The position numbers were made by a program, and so were the translations under genes. Below are positions 23,338 to 35,065 of a stretch of 64,000 nt of DNA, piece after piece. This DNA comes from Cenococcum geophilum 1.58 (Eukaryota > Ascomycota > Dothideomycetes > Gloniales > Gloniaceae): positions 620,001-684,000 of the forward strand of contig KV748231.1 in the NCBI GenBank assembly GCA_001692895.1. The letters run 5' to 3'. The first letter of the stretch is position 1, and every line of letters begins with the position of its first letter. A model generated the notes under the pieces. It saw only the letters and a list, made by a program, of their open reading frames with translations. It was not told the DNA's origin and ran no database searches.

Positions 23338-23477
23338 ATACCTTATATACTTCTCTACGTCTAATTATCTCTAAAATACTACGAGGTAAAAGCTCTTTAT
23401 CTTCTCTATCGTCTCTACGTTATAGCAATATTATAGCTCTATTCTACAAGAAGTTAGTCATAGGTAGTTGGTCTAGT
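23338..23477 (+). repeat. ~140-bp direct repeat, copy 1
   Basis: ATACCTTATATACTTCTC... matches 24330-24468 with scattered transitions and small changes. The two copies flank the poly(A) retroposon but are distinct from its 16-bp target duplication. Confidence 0.8.
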
Positions 23478-23509
23478 TTTAAAATCCTATCATAATCTTG
23501 CCTTACTGC

Positions 23510-24312
23510 CGGACGATGGGCTCGCACCTTCACGTGGTGTCCGGTGTCTAGTATCTTTACTTGTCGGAGTTGTGAACCGACTTATATTAAGAAGCTAAGA
23601 CGAGCTTAAGGGACAATAAACTCGCACCTTCCCGTGGTATCCGGGTCTAGTATCTTTACCTGTTGGAGCCGTGAACCGACTTATATTGAGAAGCTAAGAC
23701 GAGTTTAAGTGGACGACGATATAAGCGGCCACGCATAATAGGGGGAGGGAGAGGAAGGCAGTCTCTTATCCACCGATCGAATCAAATCCGACGCGTACAT
23801 AGGTCCTATACAAATACGACTTAACGTCAATCCGAATACCCCAAACCTCAGCGCTTAAGACTACAGCCGTTAACAACTAAGAGGAACGGCCGTTGCACTA
23901 TAACTGCTAGTCTACAACAAAGAGAACCCACGTCTGGTATTAAACACTGTAGTTTTAGCGGCGCTAAGCTACTTACCCCCAACCTTAACCACACATTAAT
24001 TCGCCATCCCTACGGCTTTAACACTATAACGGTCACAAGGAGGTGGAGGCCCCAATATTACTACCTGTGGGAACCCTAAGGTAGAGTTAGTAGACGGCCT
24101 TTCGGGCTGTTAGGCTATATAGTTATAGACGGCTATAATACAAGAAAATTATAAAGGTGTATACAACAACGGGTAGATTTCCTTTATATTTTATTTGTAT
24201 AGGATAAGCTTATATTAGGTAGATTGTTGTATGCATCTAAAATAAAAGACCTAGCATGGCGCCTTTAGGGCAGCTAAAACGGTGTATAATTTTTAAAAAA
24301 AAAAAAAAAAAA
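23510..24312 (+). mobile_element. Poly(A)-tailed retroposon with 16-bp TSD
   Basis: An 18-20-base A tract at about 24295-24314 ends an 803-bp block. AATCTTGCCTTACTGC (23494-23509) before it and AATCTTGTCTTACTAC (24313-24328) after it match except for two transitions, the long TSD expected of LINE-type target-primed reverse transcription. It begins with two ~100-bp tandem copies (23511-23610, 23611-23711; CTCGCACCTTC..CGTGG). No RT frame is visible, so it is either a 5'-truncated LINE or a SINE-like element. Confidence 0.75.
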
Positions 24313-24329
24313 AATCTTGTCTTACTACT

Positions 24330-24468
24330 ATACCTTACATACTTCTCTACGTCTAATTATCTCTAAAATACTACGAGCTAAAAGCCCTTTATCTTCTCTA
24401 TCGCCTCTACGTTATAGTAATATTATAGCTTTATTATGCGAGAAGTTAGATATAGGTAGTCGGTCAGT
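24330..24468 (+). repeat. ~140-bp direct repeat, copy 2
   Basis: Partner of 23338-23477. It starts immediately after the retroposon's right target duplication and ends about 25 bases before the mariner TIR. Confidence 0.8.
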
Positions 24469-24494
24469 TTAGTAGAAACATTCAGTTTTAAATA

Positions 24495-26887
24495 CGGAGG
24501 TCGGTAACTAAAGTTTTTGCACCTTCCTAATTAGGAAGTTTGGCTTACCGCCCGCTGACCGCTGACGGTAGAATACTTCTGCAGCCTCTCTGCCGCTCTA
24601 AAATTGCTGGTAAGGACTCTCTAAGCTTGAATCTTGCTGTACCAACTATGGTTTTCCATTAGCTCGCGACTAGGGCTTAGGCCCTGGCCATGAAAGCTAT
24701 GGGAGCTACCCTTAAGCACATCCAGAGCGTTACCTTAATTAAACAACGCGCCCTCCAGTATTTGTTTATAAAAGCTATTAATTGTGGCTAGAATCCTACT
24801 ACAAATCCTCTTATTATTAATGGCTATATTATTAACGGCCCACGTCCTAGTAGAAAGCCTAAAGTTACCTACGAGTTTGAATAACAGATCCTTAAGAAAG
24901 TTACCTCTGATTAATATGGGCGAGAGAAGTCCTGCGCTTATATCGCTGCTGAATGCGGCTGCTCTACCCAAACTGTTTGGCGAGTTCTGCGACGTCATAG
25001 ATACCGAAAAACAAAGCCTATAAAGAAGCCTTATTTTACAAAAGCTATAAAGGAAGCTCGCTATTAGTTTGCCCTGCGATATAAGGATTAGACGATTAAG
25101 GATTAGAAGGACGTTATATAGAGCAATAAAACGGGCGTTATTCTACACTATAGAAGAGGCGGCTATAAACTCTAGCACTTGGCTCAGGAAAAGGTTAATA
25201 AGTTAGCTATTCGTCCTTAATTTAAGAGGGCTAATAAATTTATGTTTTAGGGCGCCTTTTTATATAATTGGAAGTCGCTATACCTGATCTAGAAGCCTAA
25301 GACTGTAGAGAAGAAGAAGGCGTTAAAGCTAGAGCTTTAAAAGATTAACAAGGCGATAGAGCCAGAGCTTTGTTAGGCATAGGAGCTTACCACTAGTTTA
25401 AGACAACTGGGCCTCCGCAATAAGCTGGGTAGGAAACCTTAGTTTTAAATAAGTAAGGAAAACGGTGCTATTAAGCGTATAGCTAAGAAAGGTGGTATTA
25501 ATTGGTATCGCTACCTTACTAAGTGCCTCCTTCCAGTCCTTATTCCCTTCGTAATTAAGTGCTAGATTAATTGCCTAAATACAATTATCTAAGAGGATAA
25601 AGCTCCCGCTTATTTATTAAAGTACTAGCAGATCTACTTTAACGTAGTAGGCCTCTAGCGTCTACTTTGGCTAGGTAATTTACCCGATCTAAATATAATT
25701 AAGCTATGCTGGTACTACCTCAAACGAGTTACTATAAAGAAGGGCGCACTAAAGAATCGAGTAGAAGCTAAGCAAGTTTAGCAAAAGGCATGGGACGAGC
25801 TTAAACAGTGGCGGATTTAAGCTTAAATAGAGCGAATTCTACGTTATATTTAAGAGGTTATTCGCTACAGAGGAGGCAATAAATATCGCGAGGGTGCTGC
25901 TAATGATGTAAGAGATTGGAAGGCGCTTAAATAGATAAATTAATATTACCGCTAAGTAATTGATTATATGCGACAGTAGGTGCTTTTAAGCCTTAATCGT
26001 GTTAATCTAAATAAGCCTCCGCTTAGGAAGCCTTAGCCGCCAAAGCTTCCGCAGCGTATATAAATGGGACCTCATCTACCGAACGCCTTAATGGATATCG
26101 AGCCTCTACACCAAATTTACATCCTAAAGCTTCGCCGCCGCTAATGGGCTATATAGGCACCTAACCAGCCTCGCCCTTAGCCAACAGCTACCTCTAAGCC
26201 TCCTCCACTTAAGCCTCTACCACCTATTAAGCCTCCTCCACCGCAGCCTTAATTAATTTAGAACCGACCGGATATAAAGGGCAGAAACTCAAAGAAGGTA
26301 GTGTTTAAAGTCGGCTTTATAGAGCCTTAAGTTCAGCAGCAGCCGGAGCGGCGGCAGGAGGAAGTTTAACACTATAAGGTAGATACTAGGTGGAATACAA
26401 TTAATCAGCCGACAAGGAAGTGGGTAAGGAAGAAGGGCTCTACTACTACCTCTAATAAGACCGTAGATAAGAGCAGAAGCTCTGCTAGCAGGTCAATTAA
26501 CGTTAGATTAAGCTCTATTAACGTAGATTTAAGCTTTACAGAGCCTCCTGTAGAGCCTCCGCCAGAGCCTCTACACTAAAGCTCTATATAGAAGATTTTG
26601 AAGAAGGCAGAAAGACGGCAGCGAATTGAGCATGTAGAGGACTCTGCTTAACTAGTGGGGGACCTTTCTAAGCCTCCGCAGAGCCGAAAGCTACGCCTGC
26701 GCAAAGCTGAACACCTTCTAAATAGTTAGCTTATTGATTAGTTAATCAAATCTATATATATTGCCTTTCGTTCGAAGCTTTAAGTACAATTTTAATGCGG
26801 CTAGGGCTGAACTTCATGTTCTGCCGGTAGGCGGTGAGCCAAACTTCCTAATTAGGAAGGTGTAAAAACTTTGGTTACCGACCTCCG
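24495..26887 (+). mobile_element. Tc1/mariner element, 2,393 bp, with 58-bp TIRs
   Basis: TIRs beginning CGGAGGTCGGTAAC (24495-24552) and inverted at 26830-26887 are flanked by TA (24493-24494, 26888-26889). They contain the palindrome CTTCCTAATTAGGAAG. The interior encodes one decayed transposase on the plus strand plus a proline-rich extension. Confidence 0.92.
24640..26760 (+). pseudogene. Tc1/mariner (DDE_3) transposase
   Basis: The reading frame shows MKAMGATLKHIQ (N-terminal helix-turn-helix), GCSTQTVWRVLRRHRYR, FALRYKD-TIKD-KDVIQSNKTG (family pattern: WKNVIWSDETS; Asp and Glu of the first catalytic site now Asn and Lys), FMFQGAF-type core with stops, and a second catalytic region QEDKAPAY...LPDLNIIKLCWYYLKR (expected QEDNAPSH..SPDLNMIEPCW). 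These fit the fungal Tc1-like DDE_3 transposases, which cut and paste at TA. From about 25986 to 26760 the frame becomes Pro/Lys/Arg rich (KPPPLKPLPPIKPPPPQPQ), an unusually long C-terminal tail for this family. Stops at Gln/Trp codons inactivate it. Confidence 0.88.
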
Positions 26888-26889
26888 TA

Positions 26890-27096
26890 TAACTTAACTT
26901 TTACGACGATGTATCTCGCTCCTTAATACTCTAGATATAGGCCTATAGTATATATTTACAAATATATAATTACCTAAAGAATCCATTACATCAAGCATAT
27001 ATATTATAAATATTATGGTTGGGACACGGCTCATAGAAATACACAGAATTTGATTTAAAACATTCGATTCTCACTAAAGCGACGCCCATAAGCTCT
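26890..27096. other. Spacer between mariner and repeat copy B
   Basis: AT-rich; no gene or family recognised. Confidence 0.5.
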
Positions 27097-27229
27097 CAGA
27101 CGCTCCGCAGAAGATTTTGTCAGGTGACAGGGGTGCGCAGGGGGCTGAAATTAGTGCGTTGTTCTAATTGGTCCAAGAGTTAGCATGTGTTTTAGCGTGT
27201 CACGGAACAAATCTTCTGCGGAGCGTCTG
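27097..27229 (-). repeat. CAGAC..GTCTG inverted-repeat element, copy B
   Basis: TIRs CAGACGCTCCGCAGAAGAT and its inverse, with ACAAATCTTC at the inner right. It lies inverted relative to copy A and shares its flanks (GCCCATAAGCTCT on one side, ATTCATGAGATAA on the other). Confidence 0.75.
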
Positions 27230-27514
27230 ATTCATGAGATAAAGTTTTCCTATAACATGCGGATCGTTGGTACCCCCCAACGAAAATCCCGACCCGAGTT
27301 TATGATTAATAAGCCGGTTAATTAACCCAAAGCTTTAATTTAGAGCCTTATTGTAACGTAAGTGACAGAGTTATAACGGCGATAGGGTTATAACGGTCGG
27401 CTAGTACCGCCTTCCTAATGTAGTATATTGCCGGTTCCAAAATCAAAATAGCAGCAACTTTATCTTATTTTAAATGCTTGCGACTAAATCAAAAAATCTT
27501 TTACTAACACCATA

Positions 27515-29340
27515 ATGCCCCGCTGGCTCCTACAACCTAGCAGGGAAGAGAAAATACAGAGCGCTATTATTGCCTGGCATTCTAGGCTCTATAAAGACCG
27601 GGAAACTTATGTAAATTCCTATGAGGTAGATATAGACATTGCGACGCCGTCTTAATGGAAAGCAATAGCCCCATAAAGTCGCCCATACCAACTAGAATCG
27701 TATTACTGTTGCTGGCGAAGATGCAATCGTTTAACACCTTATATATCTTGCAAACGCCGGATTTCCATATCGGCAGCATACCGTTCAATTAATTGCTACA
27801 GTAGTCTTTTACCGGGAGTACGCCAACCTTCCTTAATACGTCTATGTCGACCCTCTTAGTATAAAGTGGGTGTATAACTTCCTAAAACGGCAGAATGAGC
27901 TTCGTTACTACTATGTATGTTTAATTAATTAAGAACGAGCTCTCGCAAATAACAATCCCGGCCTTATTTAGAGATTCTTTACCGACTATACCGACGCTAT
28001 TACCCAATACAATATTAGCGAATTTAATAGGTAGAATATAGATGAGACGGGCTATGCAATGGGACTAGCTTTTTCTGTAAAAGTAGTTATACTAAGAGGC
28101 AGAATTATTAACTTTAAGACAATTAATGGCAATAGGGAGTGGGTCACCTAAATTAACTCAATTGGCATGCATGGATAGATAATTCCACCGTTTATTATTT
28201 TTAAAGGGAAGTAGCATATAAATATACTATGGGAAACAGCAGAGGAAGCTATAGGCGAGTGCTCAATTAAAATAACGGAGAATGGCTAGTTAAATAAAGA
28301 AATGGGCCTTAAGTAGCTTTAACATTTTAAGCGTTATATTTAACGAATAGAGGTATAGAAGGCCTCTAAAATTAATATACTAAACGTTAAACACTATAGC
28401 TACCGATTGCTTATTATGGATAGGCATATCTCTTATACTAATATTAAGTTTATAAAGTTCTGCTAGAAGTATAAGATTATTCCTATATATCTTCCACCTT
28501 ACTTAACCCACTTCTTACAGCCTCTAGATCTTGTTATCTTTTTAGTGGTTAAGCGCCTATATTTAGCTAAAGTTAATAAATACTTAGCTTGTGGTGTTAC
28601 TGGTATTAATAGAGACTACTTTTTACAGATCCTGGGCGAGATTAGGCCTTAAATATATATACCCAAACTTATTAACAGTGCATTTAAAGCTGTAGGCCTT
28701 CTTCCTTTTAACCCTAATTAAGTCCTTTAACGCCTTATAGGGCAACCTTCCTATGCGCGACTATGTATACCTTAGCCCTTAAACAAACCAACGCTTTTAT
28801 CCTCACCTCTACATCTAAAGACTCTAAAAAGCCACTCCGATCGAGCTCGGTATAGCTATATAATCCGTTATTTAGATACCACTATTAAAGCAATTAACGT
28901 TGTTGTTAGGAAGCTTATAAGCTATATAGATACAATGAATAAAAGGCATAGAAATACTATAGCTAGAAAACACAGAGCTTTACAATGGCGCTGCAGATAG
29001 GAGAGCTAAGAAAAAAAAGAAGCGGGTAGTACTTTCTACTAAATTGGTCCTTACTACCGAATGGGCTAAAGCACTTATTAACGCTAGGGAGGCTATAGAG
29101 GAGGCTAGGCAGAGGACTAAGAATACTAGACAGCAGCATAGAAAGGAGAAAAAGGAAATAGCTATAATTGCTTAGGCATAAGTTTAAGAAAGGAAGGAGG
29201 CTTAGGCTACTACTATAAAGGCTAAAAAGGCTGCAGATCTAGTAATTTAATTAGACTAGGTTAGAGTGGATTTAAGCTCAGCTCTAGTCTATCTAGCTAG
29301 TAAATAGATAGACTCTAGGAGCTCTATAAAGCTCTAATGC
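27515..29340 (+). pseudogene. Pogo/Fot1-like DDE_1 transposase
   Basis: Starts MPRWLLQPSREEKIQSAI at ATG 27515. The catalytic domain is clear: NIDETGYAMG near 28030 (Asp and Glu kept), GNREWVT, HAWIDN region, then LLIMDRHISY (second catalytic Asp, GH lost) and YLPPYLTHFLQPLDLVIF near 28490, ending with LINSAFKAVGLLPFNPN near 28700. The tail is Lys/Arg and Ala rich (AKKKKKRVVLSTKLVLTTEW). This fits fungal Fot1/pogo transposases. Stops and frameshifts run through it. Confidence 0.9.
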
Positions 29341-29429
29341 ATATATATACTATATATAGAAAGGCTTGGCGTCAGTATAGTGTTATAATAAAAAAGGTAG
29401 TAGTAATATAACTATTTACACCCTATTAA

Positions 29430-31960
29430 TTACCTTATCAATCACCGCATCCTAATCAGCTTTAATAGCCGCATATTAATTCTCTAGATCCTCCAGATCC
29501 TCCTTATTATTAACCCCATCGTCCTTTACTTAAGTGGCAGCCTCTACAGCAACTACGGCAGCTAGTTAAGCTTTAGCGGCAGCTTTAAATAGTATCCTTT
29601 TATAAGGCTCTCCTTCTACCTCACCCACTTCCTAATTATTAAACGTGCCTTTTAGCGGAGGCCTATACGCGTGCTAAAGAACCTCATTTGCCTTAATTAT
29701 ATCCATCTATAATTAGGCGCGTTAATCCTTAATAAGGATCTTACAACTACTAAAAAGTCGCTTATATTTATTGCTTATTAGAGGTACGGCTAATATATTA
29801 AGAGCAAATTAAGTAAGATTGGGCTGGCTTTCGTATTAATCCTGCCAGTATTATATAACATTAAAGTATTAATTCTCGTTAATAAGTACGCGATTAGTAG
29901 AAAGATATTCCTTAAAGCGATTAATTAACGGTGGTTCGTCTTATGCTTTATAGGTCCTCTTAAGGCGTTTATAAGCTTAAGTAGAGGTATATATTATCTC
30001 TCTTATAAAGGGCGGCTATAGCGTAGAATTAGATATAGATAAAGGCGACTAATCTAGTAGGAAGTTCTTGCCTTTATATTTAAGCTAGAGGACCTTAACT
30101 ACCTCCTCTACCTTTAAGATCTACTCCTTCTTTTCCATATAGTCGCCCTAACGATTAGTAAACTATTATATCTTAAGTGTTAGATTAAGAACGATTGCTA
30201 TATAGTAAGCTGCTATATTATCTACTTTAAGGTAGTATTTCTTATACTTCTACTAGGCTACACCTACGCAGCCTACCAAGTAGCGATAACCTTATACCTT
30301 AGCCTTCTTTTATATTTACATTAAGAGCTTAATAAACTTATATTTAGTATTTTTAAGCTTTAGTAAAAGCCAATCAAGTGTTTAAAAGTAGTTAGTAAGG
30401 CCCGTTTTCTGGCCTTCTACTATAATAGTTGCCTTATAAAACGTTTCTAGGTGGTTATATAGGTGTTTAAGCTGCTGCCAGTGGCGCTATTAGAGAAGGT
30501 CGTCTTTAAAAAGCTATCTTACGCCTGGGGTAGGTATATACTCTATATAGAACTTCTAAATACATTCTTTATAGTTTAGAAAGCGTAATATAACTAAGAA
30601 TAATAAGTTCTAACACGTCTGGTTATTTTAAATAAGCTAGTAGGTAGTTAGTATAGATATAGGAAAACATTTAACTTTTTTAACACTAGTAAGATTTTAT
30701 TAATTTTCTACCGGTAAAAATAAAATCCAGTGCTAAGCTGTTAGATCTTAACACTAAAGCTTTATATAAGATCTCGTTACTTACCTCTAATCTATTAAAT
30801 TCCGCCAAAGGCCCTCCCATTTTAATCCCCCGGAAAAAGCTATAACGCTAGGGTATTATATAAATATATTACATAAAGTTATAAAGTAATCTAATAGCTC
30901 TGCGCTTTCTCCATAACTCCTTAACCTTCTTAAAGTCCATTTCGCGATACACAGTTGCCAGTTCTTTACAAGTTCCTTCTACATTATTTCTAATAATAAA
31001 GGCCTAGGCGTAAAGGTTAGTAATATAGCCAAAGCAATAAAGCCTATATCCTTTACGTAACTTAGCTAACATATTTAGATATAGGGCTTAAAGAATTATA
31101 TTAATACAAGTATCGTTTAACTCCGCATTATCAGCTATAAAATACCCAATATTACCCGAAATCCTATAGTCTCGAAATAGATCTATAAGGACGCCTGCTA
31201 TATTCTTACCACTATATTTACTAACTACTTTATAAAGCCTAAGAACTACTTAGCGACGCCTACCGTCTTTATTAATAAAGTAGCTTATAACTCTAAGAAT
31301 TATATACAAATTTAGTAACGTCTAGAGATTAAAGGACACTAATATTATACTACAGGCGTCCTTTAACTCTTCCCTTAGTAACTCCTTCCGCTTCTTAAAC
31401 GATTATATTACCTATTTACAAATTATTCGGCTTACTTAAGGGAGGAACTTAATAAGGCCCGGGTAGAGGAAGTAGAGGAGTTAACAAAAGTAGGTATTCT
31501 TAAACTAGAAGAAGGCAATATAGCAATAAACAATCCATCAGATTAGGAGGGCTTTAAAGGCTTTAAAGTTATAATTTAAATTAAGTAATCTGGCCTCTGG
31601 ATAACCTTTAAGTATTAGCTAATTTAGGTTAACTTCCTTCTTAGTAAAAAGCTTACCTGTTATCTTATCTATATAGTAATCCTCTATAAGGTAATCCATA
31701 GCTATAGACCTTCCAGATAACACTACGCAGAGCTCCTGCTTATACTTTAATCGCTTATAAATATAACAGTAGTAAAACGTTCGGCAATCCTTAGAAAATT
31801 TCAACTAAATATCCTTACCCCACTTCCAAATTAATAAGGATCGCTGCTTTATATATTTTGGGCCTTTTATTAAGGCTTTATATTAAACGTATTACTCACC
31901 ATAGAGCTTAAACTCCTTAATTGTTTTTAACTTATCAGCTGCCGGATTAATACTCTTTAG
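29430..31960 (-). pseudogene. hAT transposase 3, nested in the pogo element
   Basis: Reading leftwards: an N-terminal BED-like zinc-finger area (FYYCYI-KRLKYKQELCVVLSGRS, about 31800-31680, the short open stretch there); then VLIDLFRDYRISGNIGYFIADNAELNDTCIN near 31110 (family: GYFMADNASNNDTCID); YCFGYITNLYAQAFI (RCFGHITNLCAQAFI); EFNRLE; and at the end QYWQDQYESQPNLT-FALNIL and RLFSSCKILIKD near 29800. Domain order and the C-terminal dimerisation region are complete, so most of the gene was inserted. I could not find its TIRs or TSD. Confidence 0.85.
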
Positions 31961-32408
31961 TACGAGTATAATATTATCAAATGCAGGCGGGCCATAAATT
32001 AATAAATATTAATCTATAGCGGAGGTAAGGTAAAAGGTAAGGATAACTTAATGGAAGCAACAACGACGATAGGAGCGATAATAACGGCGGGTGTATGCAT
32101 CGGAGTCTTTAGATTGTATAGCTAATACACTACTTTTAAGACAGGAGCTCATCATTAAAGCAGCTGATTGGCTTACTTATATGCATTAACACCTCTACAC
32201 TCTATCCTTTTACTCCACCTATTTAAATTAGGTTAGAGAACTGGAGCTCCAGAAGCTCTACGGCTTTAAACCCACTCTATCTACTAATTAAATTGACAGG
32301 ATCTACCTCCAATGCAGACCTGGCTCCGCGCTGGAGCTCCAACTTTAACCCAGTCCAATTAGATCACTGTGCAGATCAACATAAGAAGGACTTAGGAGAG
32401 GCTAATTG

Positions 32409-32754
32409 AGCTGCAAAAAGAGCGCAGAAGGCGTCGGTAACTACGGGCAATATATTAAATAGAAAGAAGACTATAGAAGCTTATATGGCAGCTGCTTAAG
32501 CAGTAGAGGAGGCGAAATCTAAAGCAGAAGCCTTAGCAATACTGCAGAAGCAATGGGAGGACTCCTTCGCAGCAGCTACAGAGGCTATAGCTCGCTCTAA
32601 GGCTCTACAAGACGCTGCAAAGAAGGCAAAAGAGGCCTCTTAGCAGTCTACACAGGCAGATGAGGAAGTGGACGATGATGAAGTAGACGATGAGCTAGGT
32701 AGATTAAGCAACGATGAGGTGTCGGATGTAGACGAGGATGTTAGTTGGTACTGA
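32409..32754 (+). pseudogene. Ala/Lys-rich, acidic-tailed ORF fragment
   Basis: An almost unbroken plus-strand frame encodes a helical Ala/Lys/Glu run (AVEEAKSKAEALAILQKQWE, KALQDAAKKAKEAS) with an acidic end (DDDEVDDELGRLSNDEVSD) and stop at 32752. It lies between hAT 3 and the right pogo TIR and is the probable C-terminus of a transposase, either the pogo one displaced by hAT 3 or another copy. It is less RIP-affected than its surroundings. Confidence 0.5.
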
Positions 32755-33054
32755 AAACACCAAAAGATATTGATATAGGGCCTCTATTATATTAAATTAA
32801 GGCTTTATAAAATCTCAGTAATATTGTGATGCTGTGCGATGCCTTTTACTAGTATTTTACCTACAATCGGGCATTCGGCAGTATTTTGATGTTCGTGAGC
32901 CCACTTAGGAAGGCGGTACTAGCCGACCGTCATAACCCTATCGCCGTTATAACTCTGTCACTTACGTTATAGAGCTTAATTAACATATACTATTAGGTAT
33001 AGATTTGTTTCGTAAATCCTATACTTTCGTTGTGCTTTGTAGTAGGGGGTAAGC

Positions 33055-35065
33055 TTTAGGCGGAGCCTTGTGCAGAGCTTTAATGGAGCCTTGTATAGAG
33101 CTTTGGTAGAGCCTCGTGCAGAGCTTTGGTAGAGCCTCGTGCGGAGCTTTATGCAGAGCCTTGCGTAGAGCCATGTGCAGACGTGTAGACGTGCAGACGT
33201 GTTCTGGCGATTAACTGCAGAGATATTTGTAGAGATTATTGTATAGGCAATTATATAAGCGTTTAATTGATCGTTCGTACGGGCGTTCGTATAGGCAATT
33301 AATTGATTAATTAATTATCTGGACGTTTGTAGAGCTGTACATAAAGCAATATATAGAGCCATTTGTAGAGCCGTTCGTAGAGACGTTTGTAGGCCGTTTA
33401 GTTAATTAATTAATTAATTAATCGATTAATTGACTAATTATATAGGTGTTCGTACGGGCGATCGTGTAGACGTTTGTAGAGCCATTTATAGAGCTGTTTG
33501 TATAGACGATTATAGAGCCTTCCTAGTATATCAGTGCTGCATATTAGTAGAGCTTTAGAGCTCCGTATTAAGCTTTAAGTAGAGTTTTAAGTAGAGCTTT
33601 AAGCTCAAGGGGGAGACCCCCTTGGACCCCTATGCGTACTGCGTGCTTTATTTACCGCATAGGCAGAGCTCTTGCAGAGGATTTGGTAAAGCGTTTAGTA
33701 GAGCTTTTGCAGAGCTTTTATAGAGCTTTTGTAGAGCTTCGGTAGAGCTTCATATAGAGCTTCAATAGAGCTTCGTGCAGAACTTTAGTAGAACTTTGGT
33801 AGAGCTTTGTATAGAGCTTTAGTAGAGCTTTATCTAGAGCTTTAGTAGAGCTTCGTGTAGAGTTTTAGTAGAGCTTCGTGCAGAGCCTTATGCAGAGCTA
33901 TATACAGGCGTTCGCACGGGCGATTAACTGCAGAGATGTTTATAGAGATAATTTTACAGGCAATTGCATGGACGTGTGATTGATCGTTCATATAGGCGTT
34001 TAATTAATTGATTGTATGGGTGTTTAATTAATTAATTAATTGTATAGGCGTTCGTACGGGCAATTGTGTAGACGTTTGTAGAGCCGTTTGTAGAGCTGTT
34101 TGTGTAGACGATTATAGAGCCTTCCTAGTATATTAGTGCTGCGTATTAGTAGAGCTTTAAGCTCAAGGGGGAGACCCCCTTGGACCCCCCCCCCCCTGGG
34201 GACTGTGTGCTCTATTTACTGCGTGGGCAGAGCTCTTGCAGAGGCTTTGGTAGAGGCTTTAGTAGAGCTTTTAGTAGAGCTTTTGTAGAGGTTCGTACGG
34301 AGGTTCGTGCAGAGCTTTTGTAGAGCTTTGATAGAGCTTTGAGTAGAGCTTTGGTAGAGCTTCGAGTAGAGCTTTAAGTACGGCTTTAATAGAGCTTTAA
34401 GTAGAGCCTTAATAAAGCTTTAAGCAGAGCCTTAATAAAGCTTTAAGCAGAGCCTCTTGTTTTTGAAGGCCTTATAAACGACTTTATAGAGGTTTAAGTA
34501 GAGGTTTGTATAGGCGTTCGTGTAGGTGTTCGTGCAGGCATTCGTGCAGGCATTTGTACAGACGTTTGTATGGACGATTGTATGGGCGATTATAGACGTT
34601 TGTAGAGACGTTTATAGACGTTTGTAGAGACGTTTATAGACGCTCGTAGAGACGTTTATACAGGCGTCTAATTAATTGTATGGGCGTTCGTACGGGCGAT
34701 CTTGTAGACGTATTGTAGAGCCGTTTGCAGAGCCGTTTATACGGACGATCATATAGGCAATTGTAGAGACGTTCGTAGAGATAATTGTGAGACTTCCTAG
34801 TATATTGGTGCTGCGTATTAGTAGAGCTTTAGAGCTCCGTATAGGGCTTCGAGCAGAGCTTCGAGCAGAGCTTTAAGGGGGAGACCCCCTTGGACCCCCC
34901 TGCGTACTGCGTGGTCTATTTCACTGCGTGGCTAGTACACTGGGTGGGTAGAGGTGTTGTAAAGTCTTTTAGTAGAGCTTTTGTAGAGCTTTGTGTAGAG
35001 CTTCGTGTAGAGCTTTTGCAGGGCTTTGGTAGAGCTTGGTGCAGAGCTTGTAGAACTTTGGTAGA
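33055..35065. repeat. 2-kb higher-order satellite, GTAGAGCTTT-type units
   Basis: Tandem short units (GTAGAGCTTTGGTAGAGCCT, GTAGAGACGTTTGTAGAGCC) with ATTAATTAATTA stretches are organised into larger modules. The marker GGGGGAGACCCCCTTGGACCC occurs at about 33608, 34167 and 34877, and CTTCCTAGTATATTAGTGCTGCGTATTAGTAG precedes each, giving modules of roughly 560 and 710 bp. No coding content; small frames at 34890-35188 are stop-free repeat readings. Confidence 0.85.

Larger units (their letters stand above)
27356..32967 (+). mobile_element. Pogo/Fot1 element, 5,612 bp including nested hAT 3
   Basis: 63-bp TIRs beginning ACGTAAGTGACAGAG (27356-27418 and 32905-32967) differ by a single visible transition (ATAACGG versus ATGACGG) and are flanked by TA (27354-27355, 32968-32969). 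The plus strand encodes a DDE_1 transposase; a second, minus-strand hAT transposase inside accounts for the excess length. Confidence 0.9.

Noticed and set aside
24735-25023. Overlapping small ORFs in the mariner element
   Set aside because: Off-frame readings of the decayed transposase.
29340-32240. TIR/TSD for hAT 3 (candidate ends CAGTATAGTGTTA at 29370 and AACACCTCTACACT near 32205)
   Set aside because: Inverted similarity is weak and the flanking 8 bases do not match, so boundaries are left approximate.
33055-35065. Possible CRISPR-like array
   Set aside because: Repeats are short, graded variants without constant-length unique spacers, and the context is eukaryotic; it is satellite DNA.
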